From positions 682,001 to 746,000 of the forward strand of contig NW_015961959.1 in NCBI RefSeq assembly GCF_000497045.1: 64,000 nt of DNA, written 5' to 3'. The translations under genes were made by a program, and so were the position numbers. Under the pieces are notes generated by a model. It had not been told where the DNA came from. It did not search any database and was given only the letters and a program-made list of their open reading frames with translations. Shown one piece after another: positions 21,801-31,590 of the stretch (position 1 is its first letter; each line of letters starts with the position of its first letter). Source of the DNA: Kalmanozyma brasiliensis GHG001 (Eukaryota > Basidiomycota > Ustilaginomycetes > Ustilaginales).

Positions 21801-24800
21801 ACGAGTTGGTGCGGGCTCCATGCTGCGTTCGAGCTTGCTGCTCCTCAAGAGACTCGGAGAAGACGTCTTGACTCCTCGAGAGCTCGGCCGAGGCTTCCGG
21901 GATCGTGGGAGGAATGGGCGTCTTGACCATCGGCCTGCCGTCTACAAAGTCGTTGCGAGAACTCGCCGCTGAGCGCAGATCCTCTTGCGATGATCGGGAT
22001 CGCGGCACCTTTTCCCATCGATGCAAATCCTTATTGAACGTGAGCTTGCCTCGACCCAGGCTTTCGATCTCCTGATCGGGAATCTGGCTGATGTTGAACA
22101 GACTACCGGTCCGGGTGATGGTCGCGCCTTTTCCACCCAGATCAGAGATGGTCATTTGAGAGCCAATGTCACCTGAGACGGTCCTCGCGCCGCTACGGTC
22201 GACCAGGGTGTTGGAGGAGGCGGTGCGGTCGCCCCGTTTGGCCGGCGGCTCGGGCACTTCCGCGCTCGCGACCTGGGGCTGCGTGGGCAGAGCTAGCAAG
22301 GACGACGCGCGAGCCATCGACGCACGTTCGGGGACGTTGTTGCGCAGCTCGACAGCTGAGGCGATGTTGCGCAACACTCGAGCTGGATCCGGCAAAGGTG
22401 GATCAGGAATGCGCTCCGAGTCGTACAGGACGATGCCATCCTGGAAGCGGCGTGTGTTGCCATCTTGTTGAGCCTGAGCCCGTTGCGGATCGTCCACGAC
22501 GCTGTCGTCGAATTCTGATTCGTCTTCGGAAGAGTCGGCGCCATTGGATTGGCGCTGCGCAGCGATAGCATCTAATGTTGGCTCATGCAACGTGATCAAC
22601 TGGGGCCTCTGTACAGTCTGCTGCACGTCGGCGAACGTTGCCTGCTCCACCACATTGCTTGCCTTGGCAGGAGTGTAAAGTTGCCGACGTCGAGCGATAC
22701 GTTCTTCGAGTTGACGAATCTGCTCATCGCGGTAGGCAATGGCTTCTTCGGCGAGCTTGCCATCCTGCGCGCCGGGTCCATCCGATTCTTGCTGCACCTC
22801 ATCTTCTGCGATCGCAGCCGCACTGATGCGACGAAGCAATTTGCGGGGAGACTCGCCCTCCTTGGCAAGGGCAGCGATCCGTCGAGACAAGGACGCTCGA
22901 GACTTGAGCGTAGAAGACATGGGAATGTCATACGAGCTGGACTCGGTGATGAAGGACGATTCGAGAGGTAACCTGCGAGACGAGAGGCGCTGAGGGCTTC
23001 CTTGTTCGAGCACAGAAGGAACTACATCTTGGCGAACTGAGGCTGGCTGCTGTTCTGACGGTCGTTTCCTGTGACCTAGGCCGATGGATCGACGGCGCCT
23101 GGGTGGCGATGAAGGTGGAGGGGTTGGTGAAGACGCCGCTTTACCTTGATGGAAGGAGAGCTCTTGTGCGCTTTTCGCGCCATTGCCAGACGACTCGTCC
23201 TCCTCGGTCGCCCACTCTGGCGATGTGCTCCGTCCAGACTGAACGCGGACGGCGTCCTGAAGCGCGCTCATGAAGCTGGCCGATTCTTTGACATAGTCGA
23301 CAACAGGCTGATGTGTCGAGGCTGGAGCCTCTGCTGCTACATCGCTGGCGCCGAGCATGGGCATGGACATAAGATCGCCCGTCATGACCTTGCGGGGCTT
23401 GACGTCGAGCCGAAGCCGTTTGCGTTCGCGTTCGACATCAGCGGCTCGGGGGGGCTGTGGCGCTGCCGTCGGCGTCCTCTCGCTGACGATGTCTTCCAGC
23501 CTGGCACGAGTAGCGGCATCATCGTAGTCGAACTTGAAGAGACGCATGGGTGTGTGTGGCGTCGGAGGGCCGGAGAGAAGACCGAGATCAGCTGCAGCCG
23601 AGGCGGGCCGGGCAAGAGCTGTAGCTTGCAAGCCATTTGGATGGAGAGTCTGCATGTTCTGCAACGACTTGGACGGAATCATTCCGCGAGCTGGTTGCAG
23701 TCGATCTTGCATCGCTGCATGAGGGGTTTGGAAGGTGAAGGGAGTACTCGGCAGCCCAATGCTCAGGGTGGGGCGAGGCGTCGCGCTATCGCGAGCTGGC
23801 GTCCCGGCTGCTGGATGCACGGCGGCTCCTTGCTCGTCAGCGGGTGGTGAGGGAGCCTGGTGCTGAATTGCGTCCACGTCGTGTGTCAGTGTTCCCTGCG
23901 CCACGACAAGCTCTCCTTGCTGGTCGCTGGATGGTTCTGCCGGTATTGTAAATGGTGTCACAGCTGACATGATGTTTGGCATGGGTTTTCCGGGCGGCGT
24001 CGGCGTCTTGAACATGGTCTGCAGTCGCATGGGAGTGAACATGTCGCCGCCGAGCGCTGTGATGCCCTTTTTGGCCTGACCGTTCTGTCCCTTGGCAGGG
24101 CTTTGCCAGACTGGACGCAAAATAGGTGGGAGGGAGGAAGCGTCTGCTTTATGTATAAATGTGCCCACAGCCCCGGACGCATCCGAGGCAGCCTTGGGAG
24201 ATTCAGCTTGCCGTTGCGACATGGCGGTGGTTTGCTGAGCCGTCTGCATGTTGGTGATGCGCGAATTCTCGGCGAGTGAACCGCGGGCGCTCGCAAAGTC
24301 ATCGGGCGCCGAGTCGTTGGAGGGCGAATCAGAGTCAGAGTCGGACTCAGACTCGGACCAGATGGTGCTGTCGCCTTCTTGGTTCTCTGCGTTGGAGCGA
24401 CGGACACGGTCGCGACGGGATTGATGGCTGGGCAAGCGAAGGGAAGGCGTGGAGGGTCCAGCTTGGAAGGCGCTGTTGACGGCCAATGACCTGGGCGTGG
24501 GAGCGCCAGCACCTGACGGTCTCCCTTTGAGCAAAGCGCGACGAGCCTGATGACGGGCTGCCGAGAAAGCAGGATTGGGAAGCGCATCGGACAGGGCTGC
24601 AGAGAGGGAAGGTCGCGATACTGCAGATGGCGTCGCCATTACACCGTTTGATGCTGTCGAGCGTGATGGTGAGCGGGGTCGGCCCGGCTGAGGTTTCGTC
24701 ATAGAAGCTTCGGGTGCGTTGGCCTTGACAGATTTGGCAGTGTCAGCGGGCGCTGCACCATCGTCTTGAGCTGCCTGAACCTCCTCTTCCGGCCACGATT

Positions 24801-25221
24801 CGTCCAGATCATCCGTCATCCAATCTGGACGAATTATTGAAGCAACACGTGGCGGAGCTGCTGCACTGGGTTGCACTGCGGCAGCTGCGGCGGGAACAGA
24901 TGGCGCAGGAGCTGTCGGTGGGGGGTCTTGAGCAGACTCGTCCCAGATGGAGCTGACCGTCTCGTCCAGCTCTACGGCGTCATTGTGGTCTGGCGGTGTC
25001 CCTGCCGTCTTTCCTTGCACACTGGAGAAGTTGGAGTCGACGGACGGCGGTTTCCTGGGATATGCGCGGACATCGTGAAGCTGAAGTGTAGGTCGCTCTG
25101 TTGCTGTGCTGGCTGCTGAAAGGGGACGCGTTTCTGCTTGCGAATGGAGGTCGAGGGATGAGGCCGATTCTTGAATCCCGGCCGACGCCGAGACAAAGGA
25201 GGTGAGCTGTTCCGTTTCCAT
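18883..25221 (-). CDS. NUD1: Nud1/Cdc11-type spindle-pole scaffold of the mitotic exit / septation network
   Basis: A very long (about 2112 residues) single-exon protein starting METEQLTSF. About the first 1500 residues are low-complexity and Ser/Pro/Ala/Gln-rich, with many SP/TP pairs, suggesting a disordered, phosphorylated region. Residues about 1550-1990 are a leucine-rich repeat block (INLSRRRLESCVRLKEFLPA, LEEIDLQTNELCYLTGIP, VRVLNVSHNRLTSM, LEELDISGNQIDSLTHL), ending in a charged tail. This layout, disordered N-terminus plus C-terminal LRR with this repeat register, fits yeast Nud1, fission yeast Cdc11 and human centriolin-type scaffolds, which anchor the septation network at spindle pole bodies. 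The frame is open up to 25458, but the residues before 25221 are non-conserved in type. It is head-to-head with ASE1. Confidence 0.82.
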   Translation of the reverse strand: METEQLTSFVSASAGIQESASSLDLHSQAETRPLSAASTATERPTLQLHDVRAYPRKPPSVDSNFSSVQGKTAGTPPDHNDAVELDETVSSIWDESAQDPPPTAPAPSVPAAAAAVQPSAAAPPRVASIIRPDWMTDDLDESWPEEEVQAAQDDGAAPADTAKSVKANAPEASMTKPQPGRPRSPSRSTASNGVMATPSAVSRPSLSAALSDALPNPAFSAARHQARRALLKGRPSGAGAPTPRSLAVNSAFQAGPSTPSLRLPSHQSRRDRVRRSNAENQEGDSTIWSESESDSDSDSPSNDSAPDDFASARGSLAENSRITNMQTAQQTTAMSQRQAESPKAASDASGAVGTFIHKADASSLPPILRPVWQSPAKGQNGQAKKGITALGGDMFTPMRLQTMFKTPTPPGKPMPNIMSAVTPFTIPAEPSSDQQGELVVAQGTLTHDVDAIQHQAPSPPADEQGAAVHPAAGTPARDSATPRPTLSIGLPSTPFTFQTPHAAMQDRLQPARGMIPSKSLQNMQTLHPNGLQATALARPASAAADLGLLSGPPTPHTPMRLFKFDYDDAATRARLEDIVSERTPTAAPQPPRAADVERERKRLRLDVKPRKVMTGDLMSMPMLGASDVAAEAPASTHQPVVDYVKESASFMSALQDAVRVQSGRSTSPEWATEEDESSGNGAKSAQELSFHQGKAASSPTPPPSSPPRRRRSIGLGHRKRPSEQQPASVRQDVVPSVLEQGSPQRLSSRRLPLESSFITESSSYDIPMSSTLKSRASLSRRIAALAKEGESPRKLLRRISAAAIAEDEVQQESDGPGAQDGKLAEEAIAYRDEQIRQLEERIARRRQLYTPAKASNVVEQATFADVQQTVQRPQLITLHEPTLDAIAAQRQSNGADSSEDESEFDDSVVDDPQRAQAQQDGNTRRFQDGIVLYDSERIPDPPLPDPARVLRNIASAVELRNNVPERASMARASSLLALPTQPQVASAEVPEPPAKRGDRTASSNTLVDRSGARTVSGDIGSQMTISDLGGKGATITRTGSLFNISQIPDQEIESLGRGKLTFNKDLHRWEKVPRSRSSQEDLRSAASSRNDFVDGRPMVKTPIPPTIPEASAELSRSQDVFSESLEEQQARTQHGARTNSFQQRLDGLSSNNVSAADGRLSDSSDPFQDFESFGQSEQPPASASNVVNEDKDLTPKPGRSQLIGSIREARHATGAAQSSTPQEPPATDMVSARTPSTQSESLPSTIPSAASSNSQNKSVTPNALVGQVARALPASTAPRSGSSLRNVVTYSPDSTVSSRHSGVSQPSTDGRGELDFEEHLAQNAGTKRPRDNANANVYATPDRRLAREQFGTPTPRASGPFVSTPKSILKQPAVFRSDAAARLDGGSQSTSSNSAVGGGTPNRTISFADPPSATRARDVGLALASRAKIAGQRPRSTLEQDVDTGGEDGRTQAISSALKMLADLTLGNESAVLTPGALTSSNMRDLDANRSHWSYRTLRRPRKTRHDEGDQDDHSWQQDEETYDELHGYPDMTLLTDASFNFAHDKVLEAITDVEPWEPGWDELQSINLSRRRLESCVRLKEFLPALEEIDLQTNELCYLTGIPTSVRVLNVSHNRLTSMASFGHLLHLEELDISGNQIDSLTHLSCLKHLHTLKADGNAISSLDGIDKIRSLAHVSLSGNRLKGINLATTQWAGLETLDASHNQLISIRGLSLMRRLKSLNVDHNDLNMVDLSPVMPRLRVLRVSGNVHLQTLDVAPAKRLRTLYADYCDLDRIQNLDLLESLDNLSMRQQAEAAITWPADQLRDVRRLFLSGNAFPQGISTTTAIQEARKPITAPPSSLPALSQPLRFLNLVYLELSACQLMQLPEDLAEVAPNLRSLNLDHNLISTLPSLSGMQRLKRLSLVGCRVKKSKSIITAVRGLSELQVLDCRTNPCTLGLYAPLIAPSATPVSRGDDGSADMDALAASWLPPVPNAQIVQPDLAARERRREAQVQREQIDLLEKSYFHKRQPPLADYAIDPNATLAKDALEKETARRAAKDGASYSSLFLAADARFVKTLPKLFYERRVLHRGLLAMACAKLNWIDGLLIDEEEIEEADRLVQSRRFDRTPVA

Positions 25222-26147
25222 GATGTATGGCGTTGTGCAGTAAAGAGCGTGAGAAGAGAAGAAGCAGTGATGTCGACTATGGTAGCAACGCCATTGGAGG
25301 CCACGCTGTTGCTTGATGGAACGTTCGCTGAGGTGCCAGTGGTGATTCTGCCTTGGAAGGACGCGACGATTGGGTATACGAAGGCTGATAGCGATGGCTC
25401 CGCGGTTCGTGTAGTGAACGCGCCGGGAAAAGAGAGTGTAGAGAAGCGGGAGAAGCAATGGAGTGAGGACACGGTGCGGAGCTGCAACTGACGAGGCTCG
25501 TCACGATCCGCCAAAGCCTGACCCACTCGCAGCTGCTGAGCGCGAAGTGTAAAGAGCAACGCCGAGACAGGCAGCAACCAACACACCTCGAAATTCACTG
25601 CCAAGCTGCAGCCCACTTGGTCGACCCTGCATTTCTCTGTCTAGCTAACGCGCTGTAAAGCCTCTTCCAAATTGCTGCTCTGTCAGCACGTGATCTCCAA
25701 TCGAACAAACGCGTTCGTGTGAGCTCAAAGCCTTGCCGACGCTATTTTCCATAAAAATCGTAAAATCCGGTTTGCTGCTGCCCGGCCCAGCCAACGTGGC
25801 GCAGCAAAGCGAGTCAGCTGCAGCAGCCAAAGTGACACTCACGGTGGAAGTTGACGATGCGAGAGCGTCAGGCGTAGCTTAACTTAATCCATCCATCACT
25901 GTGAATGATATCACAACCTCTTGTCCACTTTTCACCATCACATATAGATCAGCTCCCTTCGACAAGCCAATATACCCGCTCCGGCATCACACTTGGCATA
26001 CGCGCACATCATCGCATCGCCAATCACGGCCCATTCGTATCAGCAACACATTCCGTCGCGTAGACACATACGGCCACACGAGGCTCAAGCCATTAGCCCG
26101 CATCGCAAACACATCGAGGGTGCATAGCGCATCCGATCTCGACCAAT
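25222..26147. promoter_or_regulatory. Shared divergent promoter region, NUD1 / ASE1
   Basis: About 930 bp between two cell-division genes transcribed away from each other. I saw no clear cell-cycle box by eye. The half next to NUD1 still carries an open frame but reads as leader. Confidence 0.5.
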
Positions 26148-29141
26148 ATGGACGCGGCAGCTTTGGCATCGCTGCTGTCCGACTCGACGCAAAAGCTCAT
26201 CGGCTTGCACGCTCAGATTGGACATCCTCCCGAAGCGCTGCAAGGAGCATTGGATGCACTCCACCAGGCTCTCAAAACAGCCGTGGACGATCAGATCGGC
26301 AAAGTGCAGCGAGAGGCGCACGACCTCAGTGCGGAATGCTCCCGGATTGAAGCCGACAATGCACACATCAAGAGGGCGCTCGGCGACAAATCCACCAGTC
26401 CAGCCCTGCAGAATGCCATCGGACAACGGATGGTCTCGGCCGCATCGCCGACGGCTTCCGCTTCAGCATCAGCATCCACAGGCTCACAGCCACTCTTGCA
26501 GCGTCGATCACAACTACAAACCGAGCAGACGCGTTTGAAAGCCTCTTACATTGCCAAAGAGGCGCTGCTGGACCGACTCTCATCCAAGCTGCAGACCTAC
26601 GTCCCACTGCTTGGCAACTTTGTCCAGATTCCACAAGACAGCACACAACATGCAGCAGGCACACTCGACGCCGCTCCAGCGTCCACCTTCCGCGACGTCT
26701 CTCAACCAAGGATGGCCTTGTTCGAAGCAGAAATCATCCGTTGCTCCAAAGAAGTCAACGCTAGATCCGAACGCCTCCAAACCAACTTGCTCGAAATCGT
26801 ACAGCTTTGGTCCGAGCTCTTCCTTGAGCCCGCCAAGCCAGCAGCACTCACCGATGATCGCGTCTTTGAAGCAGAGCAGGTCGGCGACGAGGTCGACTGT
26901 GGCGGCAGCACCCTCCGCTTTGATCGAGCCGTTCTCACTCATCTCCAGTTGGAGCCCATCTACGACGACGAGACGCGCAAATTCATCGGCGAGTTTGTCA
27001 GCACCGAGCAGCCTGAACGCAGAGATGCGGCTTCCTCCCGAAACACGCAAGCCATCGATGATCTGCTTTCGGAAACACCGACACGCGCATCCCTTGGTGG
27101 TCAACCAGCCAGGGATAGCGGCGATCTTGCATTGCAACTCTCATCCAGCAAGTCGGCATCCACGTCAGCTGCGCTATCCCACCTTCTCGAGCCGTCCGAG
27201 CTCAACTTGGCACGAGCAGCGGCAAAGCTCCAATGGCTCGAGGCAGAAAAGCAGCGACGCGAGATGCTCATCCAGGAGCTCTACGATGAGCTCAGCGAGC
27301 TCTGGGCCAAGTTCGATGTGCCAGAGGAAGAGATGGACGCATTCGTCATGGATCACAGGGGCAGCACCATGGACGTCATCGAGGCATACCAAGCTGAACT
27401 CGAAAAGATGAAGCAGCTCAAGGCGCAACACATGTCGCTTTTCATCACAAAGACACGAGAACGCATCGCTACTCTGTGGGACTCGCTCTTCCTCACCGAC
27501 GAGGAGCGCCAAGCCTCCTTCCCTTCCTTCTTCATCGACGTCTCTGCCGATGCCGACCCCAACCTCGACGAGCCTCTCCCCACGGATGAGATCCTGGCTT
27601 CTCACGAGCAGATGATCGACTTGCTCACAGAGCAGGTCCGAGTCAAGGCACCCGTTCTCAAGGTCATTGGTCGCTATCGCGAACTTCTCGATGAGGCGAG
27701 GCAGCTCGAGGAATCCGCCATGGATGGCTCTCGCTTGCTCGGTCGTGGCAACCGCGGCGACCCCGGTCGTCTTTTGCGCGAGGAAAAGATGCGTAAGCGC
27801 GTCAAGATCCAGAAACCCAAGATCGAAGCCGAGCTGCTCAAGGTCATTCCCGCGTGGGAAGAGGAGCATGGGGAACCATTCACCATCAATGGCGATCGCT
27901 ACCTCGATGAGCTCTTGGAACAGGTGGAAGGGTCTAAGGAGAATGCAAACCGCAAGAGATCGAGAACCGTGTCAGCCTCGCAGCCCAGCGCACCGCCCGT
28001 CAGCGCCCCTGCTAGTGTGAGACGTGGTCCTCTCGGTCCTTCCGCCGTTTCGAATCGAGGCGTCGCAGCAACACCGATGCGATCTCAGACTCCTCACTCA
28101 GGCACGATCAAGAAGCAGCGCGTCGCAGCGACCCCAGCAACAGTAGCAGCGCCAGCGTCGCGGATGCCCTCATCAGTAAGGCAAGGAGTGGTGCCAGCAT
28201 CAGTCTCGAGGATAGCATCGGCCCGGGCACCCATGTCAGCAGCACCAAAAGCGCATTATGCCGCCAGCAACGCCAGTGTCTCCCGACCTCCTTCGTCCAT
28301 GGGTGGCAACTATCGATCCGCAAGCACCATGTCGTACACCGCCGGCACTAGTAGCCCATCCCGCATCCCAGGTCCAGGTCAGCAACCCGCACCTCGACCA
28401 TTTGGCGCCGCTGCAATCAACCCAGGCTACGCATCAGCCTATGGCGCACGCAGTATGACGACCGCCTCGGTGGGCCTTGCTGCCAAAACAGTCAAAGCGC
28501 AACGCGAAAGCTTTCGACCGCGCCCTTCGCTCGTAGCAAAAGTGGGTCGCACCGCCACCGTCGTTGGAGTAGCTGGCACAGCACGGACAGGGACCGCACC
28601 GATCTCGCCAGGCAGAGCGAGTAAGTGGGGCGAGATGGGACCTCCGCGTTGGCCCGCGGCAGGACAGCCAGCACACGGTCAACGCGATGTCTCTTGCATG
28701 TCGGTCAGCTCCATCCATACCGATGTCACCACCGTGATCCACGCAACGGCCGCACCGGTGACCCGGGCTGCTGAGCCTGTCAGGAAAGCGAGGCGTGCGC
28801 CGTCCATGTCGCTCGAGGCGTGTCTCGCCAACTTGGCTGCCACCTCGACACAAGGCAAGGCTCGATTGGGCGACGCAGGTAGGGATCTCGGCATCTCGTC
28901 CATCCGCAGCGTCTCGTCGTCGGACGACATTGTCAATCAGACAGGTGACGTGGATGACGTCGACAGCTCGGCGCGAGTACGAGGATGGAAGGACGGTCTG
29001 CGCATTGCCGGTGCTGTTGTGGACGAAGATGCGGAAGACGCCGTCGCCACACTGCCACGGTCGGGAAGCAGCAATTGGGAGCTTATGGGCGAAGGTGAGC
29101 CAGGATCGGCTTACCACGCGCATGCCGCCATGGCTGCGTGA
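26148..29141 (+). CDS. ASE1: Anaphase spindle midzone microtubule bundler (MAP65/Ase1/PRC1 family)
   Basis: A 997-residue single-exon protein. The N-terminal half is coiled-coil (LDALHQALKTAVDDQIGKVQ and following). The central spectrin-like microtubule-binding region carries the family hallmarks FDVPEEEMDAFV, TRERIATLWDSLFLTDEER, and near residue 543 the LREEKMRKRVKIQKPKIEAE block followed by IPAWEEEHGEPFTINGDRYL. The C-terminal third is Ser/Ala/Pro/Arg-rich and basic, probably disordered and regulated by mitotic phosphorylation as in the family. It crosslinks antiparallel microtubules in the spindle midzone. Family members are usually 600-900 residues, so this one is slightly long because of the tail. 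It is divergent from NUD1 and followed by a co-oriented mitochondrial kinase gene. Confidence 0.93.
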   Translation: MDAAALASLLSDSTQKLIGLHAQIGHPPEALQGALDALHQALKTAVDDQIGKVQREAHDLSAECSRIEADNAHIKRALGDKSTSPALQNAIGQRMVSAASPTASASASASTGSQPLLQRRSQLQTEQTRLKASYIAKEALLDRLSSKLQTYVPLLGNFVQIPQDSTQHAAGTLDAAPASTFRDVSQPRMALFEAEIIRCSKEVNARSERLQTNLLEIVQLWSELFLEPAKPAALTDDRVFEAEQVGDEVDCGGSTLRFDRAVLTHLQLEPIYDDETRKFIGEFVSTEQPERRDAASSRNTQAIDDLLSETPTRASLGGQPARDSGDLALQLSSSKSASTSAALSHLLEPSELNLARAAAKLQWLEAEKQRREMLIQELYDELSELWAKFDVPEEEMDAFVMDHRGSTMDVIEAYQAELEKMKQLKAQHMSLFITKTRERIATLWDSLFLTDEERQASFPSFFIDVSADADPNLDEPLPTDEILASHEQMIDLLTEQVRVKAPVLKVIGRYRELLDEARQLEESAMDGSRLLGRGNRGDPGRLLREEKMRKRVKIQKPKIEAELLKVIPAWEEEHGEPFTINGDRYLDELLEQVEGSKENANRKRSRTVSASQPSAPPVSAPASVRRGPLGPSAVSNRGVAATPMRSQTPHSGTIKKQRVAATPATVAAPASRMPSSVRQGVVPASVSRIASARAPMSAAPKAHYAASNASVSRPPSSMGGNYRSASTMSYTAGTSSPSRIPGPGQQPAPRPFGAAAINPGYASAYGARSMTTASVGLAAKTVKAQRESFRPRPSLVAKVGRTATVVGVAGTARTGTAPISPGRASKWGEMGPPRWPAAGQPAHGQRDVSCMSVSSIHTDVTTVIHATAAPVTRAAEPVRKARRAPSMSLEACLANLAATSTQGKARLGDAGRDLGISSIRSVSSSDDIVNQTGDVDDVDSSARVRGWKDGLRIAGAVVDEDAEDAVATLPRSGSSNWELMGEGEPGSAYHAHAAMAA

Positions 29142-29526
29142 GCCATTAGTGCCGACCGCAGCTAGATATGGTAGCCTTCAACTTATACCCGGGCGCGCCT
29201 CAGGACTACACAATACACACATACCTGCTACACTGTCGTTTCCTTGCGCTGCTGTATTTTAGTTTCGAATAGACTCTCAGCCACCAAAGGCTTGTCATCC
29301 TCGTCTGCGTGTGCCAGCTGTCAAGATGAGGAAGGTGACAGCTGTGGCCTTCAAGAGCTCCAAGCTGACCGTGCGCAAAAGGGCGACACAGCAAATCCGA
29401 TATCCGAGGCCACGCGAGCGCAGCTCTAATTCGGTTTTGGCGGTTTGGTTCACCTCGACCCTTTTCTCAGTATTGCATTGACCTTGTCTTCCACCACACC
29501 AGCCAGCTGAGCTTGACGTCGCCACG
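29142..29526. other. Intergenic region ASE1 / mitochondrial kinase
   Basis: About 385 bp with no gene seen; it holds the ASE1 3' end and the kinase promoter. Confidence 0.5.
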
Positions 29527-31566
29527 ATGAAGAGCGTCAGTCGCTCAAGAGCACGGACGCTTGTTACGGCGCTTTCGACATGGCCAACGACCGCATCTGC
29601 TGCTCCTGCTTGCAGCAGTCTGCGTTCCCAACAGCGAGAGTACTCGGCATCGTCCCTACCACCCCAAGCTCGCCGACATGGCCGCTCTTACAAGGGCAAA
29701 GAGCGCTCCCTCCCGGCACTCGACACCTACTACCGCTCCAATTCGACCATCCTCTCACTGCGCGGCGTCCGTCACCTCACCAGCTCCGCCGCACCCACCC
29801 GTCTCGGCATGGACTCCGAAGCGGACCTCGGGCGGCACTTCTACCTCAACAAAGTGCTCGAGCAATGGGCGGCCAAACCTGCCACGCGAATGACTCTCCG
29901 CCAACTCATCTTCTTCGGTCGCACCCTCGGTCGTGATCGCGAGAAAATCCTCAAATCCGCCAACTACGTCCGACAGGAACTCCCCGTTCGCATCGCCCAT
30001 CGAATTCGCGATCTCCAAGCGCTCCCCTTCGTCGTCATGACCAACACGCATCTGGAGGACGTTTACCAAAAGTATTGGTCTGCATTCGAAACCTTTCGCC
30101 GGTTCCCTCATATCAAGAACATGGATGACAACGAGCGATTTGTCAACCTCCTCAGGGGTCTGCTGGATGATCATCTGACCATCATTCCGAGTTTGACCAT
30201 CGGTATTGTGGAAAGTAGCCACCATTTGCAGCCCCAGCAGCTGGATAAGTTTATGGAACGCATGTTGCGATCGAGGATATCGAGGCGGGTGTTGGCGGAA
30301 CAGCACATTGCATTGAGCGAAGCACTGGATGATCCGTTTCACTTTTTCAACGAACCAGGCCGACCGGGACACGAGGACGAGAGCGAGGACGCTGTCGGTG
30401 ATCACGTCGGCATCATCTACACCCGACTCAGTGTGGCCAGCGTGGTGAACAAGGGCGTCAAGTTGCTGACGCAGATGTTTGCCGATGTGCAAGGTGTCAC
30501 GGCGGACCGGATACCGAGGGTGGTGGTGGATGGGGATTTGAAGGCGAGGTTCGCGTACATTCCAGAGCATCTGGAGTATATCGTGTTCGAGCTGCTGAAG
30601 AATGCGATTCGGGCGACGATCCGGGCGCACGTTGGGGAGGACGAGGCGGGTACGGTGAGGGTGACGATTGTCGAAGGACCACCGGAGGAGGATCTGATCA
30701 TCAGGATCTCGGATAGTGGCGGTGGGTTGCCGGATCTCATTCATCAGCTGGCGACGCCTACGAGGCCAGCGACTGCGCAACCCGTGGCCTCGACTGGGTT
30801 CGCGAGCACACCCTCGCCTACCGCGAATGGTGAGGAGCCGGCGTATCCGATCCCCTTCCCTGACATGGGGCATATTGGAGGTTACCCGCCGCGTGGTTCG
30901 CGAGCGAGGCTGTTGCATCCGGACGACGAGTCGATCCCTGTGACGCTGAGCGACGAGACAATGCCTCACGAGTTCGCGTCGCGAACCGAACCGGTGAGCT
31001 TCGCCGAACCGTGGGCTGAACCACCCTCCTCCTCTCGCCAGACCGTCCGTGGCGGTGTCGGGTCCGCCGGCGGCACGGGCGGCTCAACACCACCCAACGA
31101 GTTCGGCACCGTCGGCACCTCCACCTCTTCTACGGACACCTACTCGGATCCCCTCATCGATGCGCTGTGCTCCTTCAGCAACGTTCGAAAGCGACTCGAG
31201 ATCGAGGCTCGATCGCCATCCCTCCCGCTCTCCCCACCCTCTTCCCCTGAACCAACAACGCCGGCGCACCTCACCCACGCCGGTCTCGGCACACGCTCGC
31301 GCTTCGACGCGCTCAAAACCATCGGCAAGTTCAAAGGCACCGTGCACGAGCAAACCAAGCCCCACGCTATGGAAGGCACCGGCCCTGCCGCACTCCACAC
31401 CGTCCAAGTCGAAACAGGCCTCGGACTGCCCATGGCCAAAGTGTACTGCGACTTTTTCGGTGGCAGTCTCAGTTTCAGGAGTCTGGACGGACATAGTACG
31501 GATATCTATGTGCGCTTGCCGAAGCTCGGGACGAATAAGGAGACCATCGAGGAGATCGTGCTCTGA
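29527..31566 (+). CDS. Mitochondrial branched-chain ketoacid / pyruvate dehydrogenase kinase family
   Basis: A 679-residue protein with a basic, Ser/Ala-rich N-terminus (KSVSRSRARTLVTALSTWP) typical of a mitochondrial presequence. The regulatory-helix domain has GRTLGRDREKILKSANYV and ELPVRIAHRIRDLQALPF; the IAHRI and LPF wording is closer to BCKDK (and yeast Pkp2) than to PDK. The GHKL ATPase has the N-box ELLKNAIRATIRAH (about 354), DSGGGLPD (about 395) and GLGLPMAKVYCDFFGG (about 631). Between the last two lies an insertion of about 220 Pro/Ser/Gly-rich residues in the ATP-lid region, where family members have only a few dozen. It should phosphorylate and inactivate an E1 dehydrogenase subunit. 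Single exon. The exact substrate (BCKDH or PDH) cannot be settled from sequence. Confidence 0.88.
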   Translation: MKSVSRSRARTLVTALSTWPTTASAAPACSSLRSQQREYSASSLPPQARRHGRSYKGKERSLPALDTYYRSNSTILSLRGVRHLTSSAAPTRLGMDSEADLGRHFYLNKVLEQWAAKPATRMTLRQLIFFGRTLGRDREKILKSANYVRQELPVRIAHRIRDLQALPFVVMTNTHLEDVYQKYWSAFETFRRFPHIKNMDDNERFVNLLRGLLDDHLTIIPSLTIGIVESSHHLQPQQLDKFMERMLRSRISRRVLAEQHIALSEALDDPFHFFNEPGRPGHEDESEDAVGDHVGIIYTRLSVASVVNKGVKLLTQMFADVQGVTADRIPRVVVDGDLKARFAYIPEHLEYIVFELLKNAIRATIRAHVGEDEAGTVRVTIVEGPPEEDLIIRISDSGGGLPDLIHQLATPTRPATAQPVASTGFASTPSPTANGEEPAYPIPFPDMGHIGGYPPRGSRARLLHPDDESIPVTLSDETMPHEFASRTEPVSFAEPWAEPPSSSRQTVRGGVGSAGGTGGSTPPNEFGTVGTSTSSTDTYSDPLIDALCSFSNVRKRLEIEARSPSLPLSPPSSPEPTTPAHLTHAGLGTRSRFDALKTIGKFKGTVHEQTKPHAMEGTGPAALHTVQVETGLGLPMAKVYCDFFGGSLSFRSLDGHSTDIYVRLPKLGTNKETIEEIVL

Positions 31567-31590
31567 TTGCTGGGAATAAGAGTACAGAGG

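Noticed and set aside
29755..30969. Minus-strand frame opposite the mitochondrial kinase
   Set aside because: Low-quality composition (Arg/His-rich), shadow of the kinase frame.
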